Assembly (NCBI GenBank): GCA_031278855.1
Contig: JAITJR010000028.1
Location: 1-8,379 of the forward strand
Direction: 5' to 3'
DNA: 8,379 bases
Origin: Mycoplasmataceae bacterium
GTDB taxonomy: Bacteria; Bacillota_I; Bacilli_A; Mycoplasmatales; Mycoplasmoidaceae
Shown: piece by piece, positions 1 to 7,825 of the stretch
Layout of the letters: every line of letters begins with the position of its first letter
How positions within the stretch are numbered: position 1 is the first letter of the stretch
Notes under the pieces: model-generated
Database searches by the model: none
What the model saw: only the letters and a program-made list of their open reading frames with translations
Told to the model about the DNA's origin: nothing
Made by a program: the position numbers and the translations under genes

Positions 1-1
1 T

Positions 2-907
2 ACAACTGGCAATGCTGTAGATATTTCTTGGACACAAAATAATCCCGCGACACCAATTGATTTGAATTCTGCATTTAGTGGCACCAGCAATACTGTTAAT
101 TTAAACAGTGCCTACGGTATGTATCTAGCAACACAAAACCCCAACAATATTGCTTCATTAAAGGGTACTGCTAATCAAAAATCTTTATTACAGTGATTGG
201 ATAGTGGCAGTTTATACAATGATAATTTAGATATCAATCAAATCCAAATAGATACGACTACTAGTAGTAGCGGTTTACAATGAAATGCTACTGGCGATGA
301 TATTGATACTTATTCAGTGAACTTAATTCCTATTGCAAATTCAAACATGTATACTGGCTCAATTAAAGTTAAATTCAATGTGAGCCGAATTAATTTTTCT
401 AGAGCGACTACGACGAGCATGGATGCATATTACGGAGGCTCTTTGCCAGAACAACCTAGTGATGCTGAAATTTTTGGTTGGTTTATAAACAATAACAGTA
501 GTGTTTTTGGTACGACAACTAACATTACGCAAAATGATGTGGACTTCGGTTCGTATGCAAGCGAAAACCGTACACTAAGTGTTAAAGCAGGTAACGAATA
601 TTGAACTGGGAATAAAGCTATTACTTATAAAGTAGATCCTAGTCCGATTGATCTTGCTACGGCAGTTCCAACTGATGCACGGACATTATCGTTCATAAAA
701 AAACCAACTTTTGCGGATTTTATGCATGCTTTAGATAGTAAATTATCAACAAGCATTATTTGAGATGCCATTACTTTACCATGTAATTGGAGCGAAATTA
801 CCACTTGAAATTCTTGGGCACAAGATGGGACTTACACATTGACAAGTGTAGCAGGAAATTTATATTACACTGGATCTGTTACCATTACATGAAGCACAGG
901 GTATTAG
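2..907 (+). CDS. Repeat-containing surface protein, 5' truncated (unrecognised family)
   Basis: With UGA read as Trp, this frame is open from the left edge to tandem stops TAG TAA, giving 301 residues; the N-terminus lies outside the window. It contains six TGA and four TGG codons. I do not recognise the family. Visible are three copies of a module ending in an aromatic-T-G motif plus alternating hydrophobic residues: YTGSIKVKF near window residue 117, YWTGNKAITY near 200 and YYTGSVTITW near 288. The last one lies 13 residues from the C-terminus. Between them are spacers rich in Asn, Thr and Ser with scattered Trp. No Cys-rich, enzymatic or membrane-spanning segment is seen in the visible part, which fits an extracellular beta-rich protein (inference). 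The next gene starts 24 nt downstream with no promoter or terminator between, so they are probably co-transcribed. Confidence 0.8.
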
Positions 908-931
908 TAAAATAAACACTTTTTAATAAAC

Positions 932-1867
932 ATGAAAAGGCATCGAAAAAAATTATTAAAAATTCTTTTACCGTTTTTGGTGTTATTGTTAGGCGGTGGT
1001 GGGTTTTGCGTTTATTGATTTGTAATTCGTAAATCTAACGATGAAATCAGTGTTAAATATAATGTGAAATATAAATCTATTAGTGCGATAAGCACTACCA
1101 ACAATAGTACATCTTTGACGGTTGAATATTCGGGCGTAAAGTGGAAAGACATTAGTTGAAAAGAATATTCAACTTTACCGTCTGAATATGAATGAGATCG
1201 TTTTTTAAAATTAGAAGGATTGCAAAATAAAGGTAATAATGCCACATCCGTTGACCTAACTATTTCTTTTCGAGATGATTTTGAACCACCAGGTAATTTA
1301 ATTTCATTTAATTTCTGATTAATAGCAAAAGTTAGTAAATATGAATTTAAATCGCCTGAAATTAGTTGTTATTTTCGTCAGCGTGATATTAATAGTGATT
1401 TATTTACTCACACTATTCCTGAATTTTACTCGCCACCTAGTTCGTTAGATGTAATAAAAGCATTTTTTGCATTTAATAATGTTAACCCACAAGCTGATTG
1501 GGATCTTAGTAGTTGGGAAGAAGTAAGCCGATATGTAAGTGTCTCATTGAATGTTAATGGAGCACTGATGACTATTAATTCTAATCCGTTCTTTACTGGA
1601 CAAACACAAATTTATTTTGCATACCCTCAAGGTAGGGACATTAATACTGTTATTACTAACAAGGACTTAGGCGAATTTATTAAGGAACCAAATCGACAAG
1701 ATATTAGGTTATTAGTTCAAGCAAAAAATACTGCTCCGACATTGGGCGGTTGAGATTTGTTTTGATCAGAAATGGCATTAAGTGATCCCAATAATAATGT
1801 TTGTTACATTGTCTCTTTTGGACAAGATTATTACGGTTCGTTGGCGGTTCGATATGGAGTGATCTAA
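932..1867 (+). CDS. Membrane-anchored surface protein of the same module family
   Basis: This is a 311-residue protein if UGA is Trp (six TGA, three TGG). The ATG was chosen because it is the first Met after the preceding stop and is followed directly by a basic stretch (MKRHRKKLLK) and a hydrophobic segment (about residues 9-31), the classic shape of a signal peptide or N-terminal anchor. A Cys at residue 26 follows G-G-G-F, so it is not a good lipobox. There is no clear Shine-Dalgarno sequence upstream. The body is Asn/Ser/Asp-rich. A module near residues 170-240 holds D-W-x-L-S-S-W followed by FTGQTQIYF (F221), and the protein ends in YYGSLAVRYGVI, so an aromatic-G-S motif again lies 12 residues from the end. 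The role is unknown; a surface-exposed function is inferred from the export signal and neighbours. Confidence 0.8.
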
Positions 1868-1869
1868 AT

Positions 1870-3165
1870 ATGGAAAAAAATAAATGTTCATCAAGATGAA
1901 TTTGCACGATCATCGGTTTAACGGCTATCCCTATTTTGGTCACGCCAAATGTTTCTAACGGCAAATCGCTACAAGCATTAATTAATAATAATGCGATCAA
2001 TAAAATTGACATCGGCAGTGTGATTCAGATCACTAATTTGAATACTTTTCACCAAGGGAAAAATGTTTCGCCTAGTATTAAAGATATTAATAATGCTTTG
2101 AAAGTATTAAATAATCCATCAGGTTCACAAGAAAATTGACACCCCAATCAATGAGTTTTCCATGATTTTACGACTGATGGAAATGGGAATGGTTCATGTC
2201 AGTTAGTGGTAGTTGCTTGATCACCTAATTACAATCAAGGGGCATTAACACTTAATTGGATACAAAGCGATATTAATCCTACCGCTGACCCCATTGCTGC
2301 TTATTTTAATACCGCAAATGAATATTACAATCTTTCCCTCGGTGTAGAAAAATATTTCCCTAATAATGATGCTACGATCACAGGGAATGATCTGCTGAAA
2401 TATTTAGACGCTGATCCTTATCGAACTAACCTTGACATTAATCAATTAAATGTGACTGAACCAATATGATTGGACAACACGGATGCTAACAATGTAATTG
2501 ATTGCTATTATGTTGATTTGACTCCCAAATCTGGGACTAATTTCTATGCTAATCAAAACGAACAATTTCGCATATATTTTAGTAAGCAAAGAATAAACTT
2601 ATTAAGTGCAACCAACCCTAATTTTGTAAGAAATGTTGGGACATTTTATACTTTACCAGATAGTGGTGCTCAATTAAAAAGTAAATTAAAAGCTTTGAAC
2701 CCAGACACTGTTTTTGATAGTATTTTCAATCGTGGCACATCGACTAATAATACGACTTGAGATTGGAACAATACGGCATCCACCACCAATCCACAATTTA
2801 CATTTGTTGGTAATGAAGTCTTTACCACTAAATCAGGTGAAGTCCAACAAACCCAAAGTCCGATCAGTTTATCCATTGATTTTATTGATGTTGCGTTGGA
2901 TACGATATTTTTGTCCATTGATCCAACTACCAATCTAGGTCTCGACCAAATTAACTATAAACCTAATCAATATGATATTCAAAATGCCTTAATGAATTAT
3001 GGTGGTGCTGGTGGCAGTCCGATTGCTAATTTTCAATGGGATCAATTACAATATGACTTAAATTACGATGAAGATCAAAAAACTGGTACCGCTATTATTG
3101 TTCCTATTCCAACTTGTCTCCAATACTCTGGTAGGGTAATTGTTTCTTTTAATTGGGTTAATTAA
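1870..3165 (+). CDS. Secreted repeat protein of the same module family
   Basis: This is a 431-residue protein with UGA as Trp (six TGA, four TGG). Its ATG lies 2 nt after the stop of the preceding gene and lacks a Shine-Dalgarno sequence, suggesting translational coupling. The N-terminus (MEKNKCSSRW, then a hydrophobic stretch to about residue 25) looks like a signal peptide; no lipobox is evident. Several diverged modules follow: a beta-strand-like segment around 110-125, a FYANQNEQFRIYF segment near 226-238, a segment near 310-345, and a final module starting about residue 370 with D-I-Q-N-A-L, then F-Q-W-D-Q-L, ending in YSGRVIVSF (Y419), 13 residues from the C-terminus. The stop is followed at once by the Shine-Dalgarno sequence of the next gene. 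Function unknown; an extracellular or adhesive role is only an inference. Confidence 0.8.
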
Positions 3166-3167
3166 TC

Positions 3168-3173
3168 AAGGAG
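3168..3173 (+). promoter_or_regulatory. Strong Shine-Dalgarno AAGGAG for the beta-helix protein gene
   Basis: AAGGAG lies 7 nt before the ATG at 3181 and starts 2 nt after the upstream stop codon. It fixes the start of the downstream gene. It is the only canonical ribosome binding site among the visible starts in this cluster, suggesting that the fourth gene is translated independently and perhaps more strongly than the two before it. Confidence 0.85.
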
Positions 3174-3180
3174 AATCATC

Positions 3181-4917
3181 ATGAAAAAAAATAATAAAAT
3201 AATCTTATCAACACTAACATCTTTAGTTGCCCCTTGTGCTTTTATAGGCGTGCTTTCTGTCGGTGATAATTTACGCACTGATGATAAGAAACCGACTAAT
3301 CTTGTTGGTGTTGATAATACCATAAGCGAAGCAATTCCTATTACCAATCATATTACCGATAAGCGAAATATTGGTTCGTTTTGAACTGCTCCAACCGCTA
3401 ATGATGTGATTAACAAAATTAACCAATTAAAAGGGCAAACTGGCATTAGTGCTGATTTAAAAATAAATGAAATTTATGTACAAACATTACCGACTCCTAG
3501 TGGAACTAGTAATGTGACAGCGGTTATTGGGGTTGCTGAGTGATCGGAATATTACCAAACAGATTCAACTACTAACGTAATTTACAACGTAAATCCCGAA
3601 ACATTTAAAACAAATCTCAGCAATGTTGTAACTGGCGATAATCGTTGAGCATTACATACCGATGATGCTAATGTTTTTAATGATTTTCCGACCGCCGACC
3701 AATTGTGACCGTTAATTATGGCGAAAAATCCGAATCTTAATTGGAATCAATTGTATTTAGATATGTCTAATCAAAAGACGCAACAAGCGGGTGGTGGCTG
3801 TTATGTGTATTTAAAGCCGATAGCAGGTTCGACCCAATACACTGGTTCGGTTCAAATATTCTATGGCATCAATATTTTTCAATCAGCTGGTTTCACAGTA
3901 GTAGGTGATCCAACTGGATATACCACTGATGATGATAATGGGGTTTTAACATTTACTAAATCTGGGACTTATGAAGTATCTAACAATTATTTACCTGATA
4001 GCACTACTCAAATTAGTAAACATCGAATTGTAATAAATAATTGTGAGGTGGAAATTAAATTTAGTGGTGATATAACCATGAATAATGGCACCCCTATTTC
4101 GATGACAGGAACAAAACCAGTTACACATTTGTATTCTGATCAAGATGCGACGATTAATTGTACATCAACAAGCGGTCCTGGAATGGCAGTTTCGGGAGGA
4201 CAAACTTTGATTTTAGATGGAGCTGGAACATACGCTACCGTTGGTGCCAGCATATCTCCTGGCATTGGTGCAAATGGAAGTTGGGGTGAAATTCAAATTA
4301 TTGGCGACTGTTCAGTGACTGCTTCCCACCCTTCTTCAACCAATACTTATCCACTAGCATCAATTGGCGGCAAGAGTGGAACCATGGGTCAATCCAAAAT
4401 ATGGATTAATACTTCTGGTGTAATAAAAGCCTATGGAGTTGATGATTATTACACTCATGGTTGTGCGGCCATCGGTGCAGGAGCTAATAATAATGCTGGC
4501 GCCTGTTGAGGTACCATTATTATTGATAATGGTACAGTTTATGCGTATGGGTTAGGGCGCGGAGCAGGAATTGGAACCGGAACTAATTCGTATTCAAATG
4601 CAAGCGGTGTATTAAATATCGATTATGGTGTAATTGAAATTAATGGTGGCTCGGTTCATGCCGCTGGCGGTAACAAAGTCAATCGCGATCAAAATGCTTA
4701 TGGTGCAGGGCTCGGTTTTGGGGCTTTAAGAGCAGTAAATGATGCCGAAATTACAGGAACATTTTCAATTGTTATTAACGGCGGAACGCATTACATTTCT
4801 GGATACGGCGGATGTGACGACATTGGTTTTGGTGTAAATATGAATTACACCAATAAAGAAGCAAAACGAGCTGAGTTCATCAAATATAATGGTGGTACCA
4901 TTAATCCGTTTTCGTAA
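3181..4917 (+). CDS. Secreted protein: family module plus glycine-rich beta-helix repeats
   Basis: This is a 578-residue protein with UGA as Trp (five TGA, three TGG), ending in tandem TAA TAA. Its start is set by a strong AAGGAG 7 nt upstream. Residues 1-28 (MKKNNK, then a hydrophobic run) form a signal peptide or anchor; the Cys at 19 follows Pro, so a lipoprotein is unlikely. Residues about 40-250 resemble the neighbouring proteins and include YTGSVQIFY at Y220. From about residue 254 the sequence changes to a Gly/Asn/Ile-rich pattern, with repeat units of 36-43 residues starting near 369, 405, 444, 483 and 526 and a last partial unit near 567. Units follow a pattern like G-x-I-x-I-x-x-G-x-V-x-A-x-G with A-x-I-G-x-G. 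Such repeats are known from right-handed beta-helix and carbohydrate-binding surface proteins of gut bacteria. Glycan binding is therefore plausible but unproven. Confidence 0.85.
4285..4914 (+). repeat. About 40-residue glycine-rich beta-helix repeats
   Basis: This coding repeat has five units plus a partial one inside the fourth surface-protein gene, starting near 4285, 4393, 4510, 4627, 4756 and 4879. Each begins with alternating Ile/Val (GEIQII, SKIWIN, GTIIID, GVIEIN, TFSIVI), continues with a Gly-Gly-Thr/Ser-Val-like turn and most then show an A-x-I-G or A-G-x-G segment. The period and pattern fit stacked coils of a parallel beta-helix. The repeats are diverged at DNA level. Confidence 0.75.
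4511..4535 (+). other. Perfect 10-bp inverted repeat inside a coding region
   Basis: GTACCATTAT (4511-4520) is matched exactly by its reverse complement ATAATGGTAC (4526-4535), with loop TATTG. It lies within the beta-helix coding sequence, beginning one base after the glycine codon that follows an in-frame TGA (4507-4509). No T-run follows, so it is not a standard terminator. It may only be a by-product of the encoded G-T-I-I-I-D-N-G-T sequence. Confidence 0.5.
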
Positions 4918-4920
4918 TAA

Positions 4921-5115
4921 CTTTTTAAAGAAATTATTAGTGAAATTAGAGCTGAAACAATTTATTTAGTAACTAACTTTGACCTCTCCTCCTACGTCTC
5001 CCTCACCACCATCGGCGACAACCCCATGACTAATGTAGCCAACCTCACCACCAACACAATCCATGTCGCCAAAACTGTTGAATCCAAAACAAAAAATCGG
5101 CGACAACATAAGTAA
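4921..5115 (+). pseudogene. Remnant of a BspA-like leucine-rich-repeat protein
   Basis: Immediately after the TAA TAA of the previous gene, the same frame is open for 64 codons to a TAA. The peptide contains DLSSYVSLTTIGDN, then M-T-N-V-x-N-L-T and a basic tail ending K-N-R-R-Q-H-K. L-x-x-I-G followed by M-x-x-x-x-N-L matches, from memory, BspA-type (LRR_5) leucine-rich repeats, which occur in surface proteins of mucosal bacteria. There is no start codon with a ribosome binding site; the only internal ATG (5026) would give 29 residues. I therefore call it a decayed C-terminal fragment. Codons 4981-5025 all end in C (15 in a row), and 25 of the 35 codons at 4981-5085 do, showing that this frame was once translated and under a codon preference unlike its neighbours. 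It could alternatively be a short downstream cistron. Confidence 0.55.
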
Positions 5116-5208
5116 TTGAAGTTTAGCAATCTAACTATTTTCAGTGAATAACTAGTTTGATCTTTTAGGTTGACAGTGTAATATGTATTCTTGGTCTATA
5201 ATAGTGAC
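5116..5208 (+). other. Intergenic region upstream of purF
   Basis: This AT-rich, non-coding stretch of 93 nt lies between the gene remnant and purF and contains the purF promoter at its right end. I see no convincing terminator hairpin for the upstream surface-protein unit, no tRNA, and nothing that looks like a purine riboswitch. Confidence 0.6.
5170..5202 (+). promoter_or_regulatory. Putative sigma-70-type promoter of purF, leaderless arrangement
   Basis: A perfect -10 box TATAAT (5197-5202) ends 6 nt before the purF ATG at 5209, so transcription would be expected to start at or within a base or two of the A of the ATG, giving a leaderless mRNA. A perfect TTGACA (5170-5175) lies upstream, but the 21-nt spacer is longer than the usual 17, so it may not act as the -35 element. 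No Shine-Dalgarno sequence precedes the ATG, which agrees with leaderless initiation. Confidence 0.6.
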
Positions 5209-6618
5209 ATGGTTAAGTTTTTGAACCAGAGTGACAAACTAAAAGAAGCATGTGGGATTTTTGGTATTTTTTCTAAGCGTGCAATCGAAATACCTTCGTT
5301 AATATACTACGGGTTATTTTCTTTGCAACATCGTGGTCAAGAGGGCGTAGGCATCATCGTGGCTAATGGCAAAACGGTTGATCAATACAAGGACGTGGGT
5401 TCAGTAGGTGAAGTGTTTAATCGCGACATTCTTAATGATTTAAACAAAATCAAACCAACCATTGGGATTGGACATGTAAGGTATTCTACAGCTGGTAGTA
5501 AAGGGGTAGAAAATGTACAACCATTACTAACTAACACCCGCATTGGTTCGATTGCTACCGCACATAATGGTAATTTGATTAATGCTGAACTGATCCGTAA
5601 TGATTTAGAACGACAGGGTTCTAATTTTTATACTTCGGTGGACTCCGAATCCATCATTAAGTTAATTTCCAAAAATTTAGCTACTAATGATTTAATTAGT
5701 GCGATTAAAAAAGCAGTTTCGGTCATTAAAGGTTCGTATAGTTTATTAATTATGGTTAAGGATAAACTAATTGGCTTACGAGATCCGTATGGAATTCGAC
5801 CCTTATGTTTAGGTAAATTACCATCAGGAGCGTATGTACTTTCATCGGAATCTTGTGCTTTAGATGTGATTGGAGCCACTTTTATTCGTGATGTAAAAAA
5901 AGGTGAAATAGTTGTCATTAGTAAAGATGGGATTAAATCGGTGTTGTACAACAAAACACAACCGCAGCGAACTTGTTTGTTTGAATACGTTTATTTCGCT
6001 AGACCCGATAGTACGATCGATGGTGTCAATTGTTATTTATCACGGATTGAACAAGGTAAAAAGCTTTATGAACAACATCCGTTAGCAGCCGATATGATTA
6101 TTTGTGCTCCTGACTCTGGGGAACATGCTGCTTTAGGCTATGCTCAAGCTAGTGGCATTCCCTACGGAGTAGGTTTAATTAAAAATCGTTATATTGCTAG
6201 AACTTTCATTAAGCCAACACAAGAATTACGTGAACGTTCCGTTTACATTAAACTAAATCCGTTAAAAATTAATGTAAAAGATAAAAGTATCGTCTTAATT
6301 GATGACTCGATTGTTCGAGGTACCACTTCGCATCATTTAATTAAAGCTTTAAAGAATGCTGGAGCTAAGAAAGTATACTTACTATCAGCTAGTCCCATGA
6401 TTAAATGACCGTGTTTTTTAGGTGTGGATACACCTAATCGCAACCAACTAATTGCCGCAAAACATTCGTTGCCAGCAATGACTCGCATGATTGGTTGTGA
6501 TTATTTAGGTTTTTTAAGTTTGAGTAATCTAGTCAAATGTTGTGGTGGAACTGCTAAATTTTGTAGTGGCTGTTTTGACGGGAAGTATCCTATTCGTAAA
6601 CCAAGTTTAAAGAAATAA
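5209..6618 (+). CDS. purF: Amidophosphoribosyltransferase (PurF)
   Basis: PurF makes 5-phosphoribosylamine from PRPP and glutamine, the first committed step of de novo purine synthesis in the cytoplasm. It has 469 residues, normal for the Bacillus-type enzyme. The ATG is preferred over a TTG at 5191, which overlaps the -10 box. A short propeptide precedes CGIFGIF, so Cys15 is the expected N-terminal nucleophile after cleavage. Glutaminase motifs follow: LQHRGQEG, RYSTAG (R91), HNGN (119-122) and DSE (145-147). The PRPP loop IDDSIVRGTTS lies at about 364-374. Cys256, 402, 452 and 455 match the spacing of the four [4Fe-4S] ligands of the Bacillus subtilis class. Its single Trp (residue 400) is encoded by TGA; stopping there would lose three cluster ligands. 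It faces pyrC tail to tail, with 21 nt between the stops. Confidence 0.97.
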
Positions 6619-6639
6619 TTTGGTTAAGCCATCAAGGGT

Positions 6640-7821
6640 TTAGTTAACGATTGTGTATTTTAATTTTCCGAGAACGGAAATACCATCAAATGGAGTCGTA
6701 TGACTTTTAGATTTAAATTTGTTGGCATTAATTATTCATGTTTGCTTTAAATCAAAAATGGCTAAATTGGCTTTTTGGCCGATTTTAATTTCATGACTAG
6801 GAAGGTGAAACACTTTAGCAGGATTAATGGACATTAATTCAATTAATCTTTTAAAAGAAATTTTATGTGTTTTGACAAATTTGGTATAGATTAGACTGAA
6901 GGCAGTTTCTAATCCCACAATCCCATTTAGACTTTGGGCATAAGTAGTGTTTTTTTCTTGATAACTATGGGGAGCATGGTCGGTCGCAATCATGTCGATC
7001 GTATTATCCATCAAGGCACGACATAAGGCTTTTTGATCTTGATAACTTGCTAGCGGAGGGTTCATTTTATAAGCTCCATGATTTTGTACATCAGTTTGAT
7101 TTAACAACAAGTGATGTGGAGTAACTTCACAAGTAATTAATTTAGATTTATGTTGTTTAATTAGGTCAACGCTTTCTTTGGTCGAAACATGGCAAATATG
7201 TAATTGACATTTTGTTTTTTGTGCTAATTTTAAGTTCCGTGCGACTTCTTGATATTCTCGAGCATTACCAGTTTGGGTAATGTCTTCACAATGAGTAACA
7301 ATTGGTTTACGGACTTTAGCACACATTCGCATCGCTTGTTCCATTAAGCTAGTTGATTGTACTCCCGCTCCATCATCACTAAATGCCAAACAATGTTGGG
7401 ATAATAACGGAATGTTAACTAATGTTTTTCCTTTTTGTTTTTTGGTGATAGCGACATAGGGTACGACATGCACACAAGCGTCATGAACGATTTTTTTTTG
7501 CAGTTGGTTAAGCTTAGTTAAGTTATCAATTACAGGATTAGTATTAGGCATACAACAAATTGTTGTGTAACCGCCTGCTCGGGCGGCTGCACTACCAGTT
7601 TTGATTGTTTCTTTATATTCGTACCCAGGTTCACGTAGATGAACATGAACATCAATTAAACCTGGGATGATAACTAAACCATTGGCATCAATGCTTTGAT
7701 CGTGTACTTCATGGTCTAGTTGTTTGGCTAACTTAATGATTTCACCGTGGTTAATAAAAATATCCAATTTACGAAATTTATTAGTCTGTCAAACACGACC
7801 GTTTTGGATTAATAGTTTCAT
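6640..7821 (-). CDS. pyrC: Dihydroorotase (PyrC)
   Basis: PyrC cyclises N-carbamoyl-aspartate to dihydroorotate, the third step of de novo pyrimidine synthesis. It has 393 residues with UGA as Trp (W11 and W362), somewhat below the usual 420-430. The ATG 4 nt after the pyrB stop gives the typical start MKLLIQNGRVW; there is no Shine-Dalgarno sequence, so translation is probably coupled to pyrB. Metal-site motifs of the Bacillus/Aquifex-type enzyme are present: DVHVHLREPG (H59, H61), SDDG (D149/D150), THCED (H177), HICHVST (H211) and TDHAPH (D281, H285). MPNT and YKMNPPL are also present. Reading through TGA 6736-6738 adds the family C-terminus with F-K-S-K-S-H-T-T-P-F. The segment between THCED and HICHVST is about 20 residues shorter than in the relatives I recall. 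An A9 run (coding strand of 7491-7499) encodes Q-K-K-I. Confidence 0.96.
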
Positions 7822-7825
7822 ACGA

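Larger units (their letters stand above)
2..3870 (+). repeat. Degenerate protein module shared by four adjacent genes
   Basis: The four left-hand genes share a module of about 85-100 residues, repeated within and between proteins. An approximate pattern is P-[ST]-x-x-D-h-h-x-A-h, then N-P-x-h-x-W-x-x-L, then h-x-V-x-h-x-P, and finally [YF]-[TSY]-G-[SQR] followed by about six alternating hydrophobic residues and often I-[ND]-h. The clearest end motifs start near 350, 599, 863, 1592, 3124 and 3838, with a variant ending the second gene near 1832. The copies are diverged in both DNA and protein, so this is an old duplicated family rather than a recent exact repeat. Alternating hydrophobic residues suggest a beta-sandwich fold (inference). 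Confidence 0.6.

Noticed and set aside
1004..1021. Lipoprotein signal at Cys26 of the second surface protein and at Cys19 of the fourth
   Set aside because: The residues before Cys (Gly-Gly-Phe and Val-Ala-Pro) do not fit a lipobox, so a plain signal peptide or anchor is more likely.
1012..3347. Antisense open frames under the surface genes
   Set aside because: They are shadows of well-supported + strand genes, lack ribosome binding sites and have no recognisable protein features.
4507..4535. Possible selenocysteine site: UGA followed by a stable hairpin, as in bacterial SECIS elements
   Set aside because: UGA occurs in many other in-frame positions without hairpins and fits Trp throughout, so recoding explains it; the protein has no selenoenzyme motif.
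1..4917. Left-hand genes as decayed pseudogenes because of many stops
   Set aside because: All internal stops are TGA in a single frame with no TAA or TAG, the pattern expected for UGA as Trp rather than decay.
5191..5208. TTG start six codons upstream of the purF ATG
   Set aside because: It overlaps the -10 box TATAAT, has no ribosome binding site, and would only lengthen the propeptide.
6665..6680. Hairpin TTTCCG-AGAA-CGGAAA as a terminator between purF and pyrC
   Set aside because: The stem is only 6 bp, lies inside the pyrC coding end, and no T-run follows on either strand.
7765..7767. TTG as the pyrC start
   Set aside because: Reading through TGA at 7789-7791 reaches an ATG at 7819-7821 that gives the conserved dihydroorotase N-terminus and sits 4 nt from the pyrB stop.
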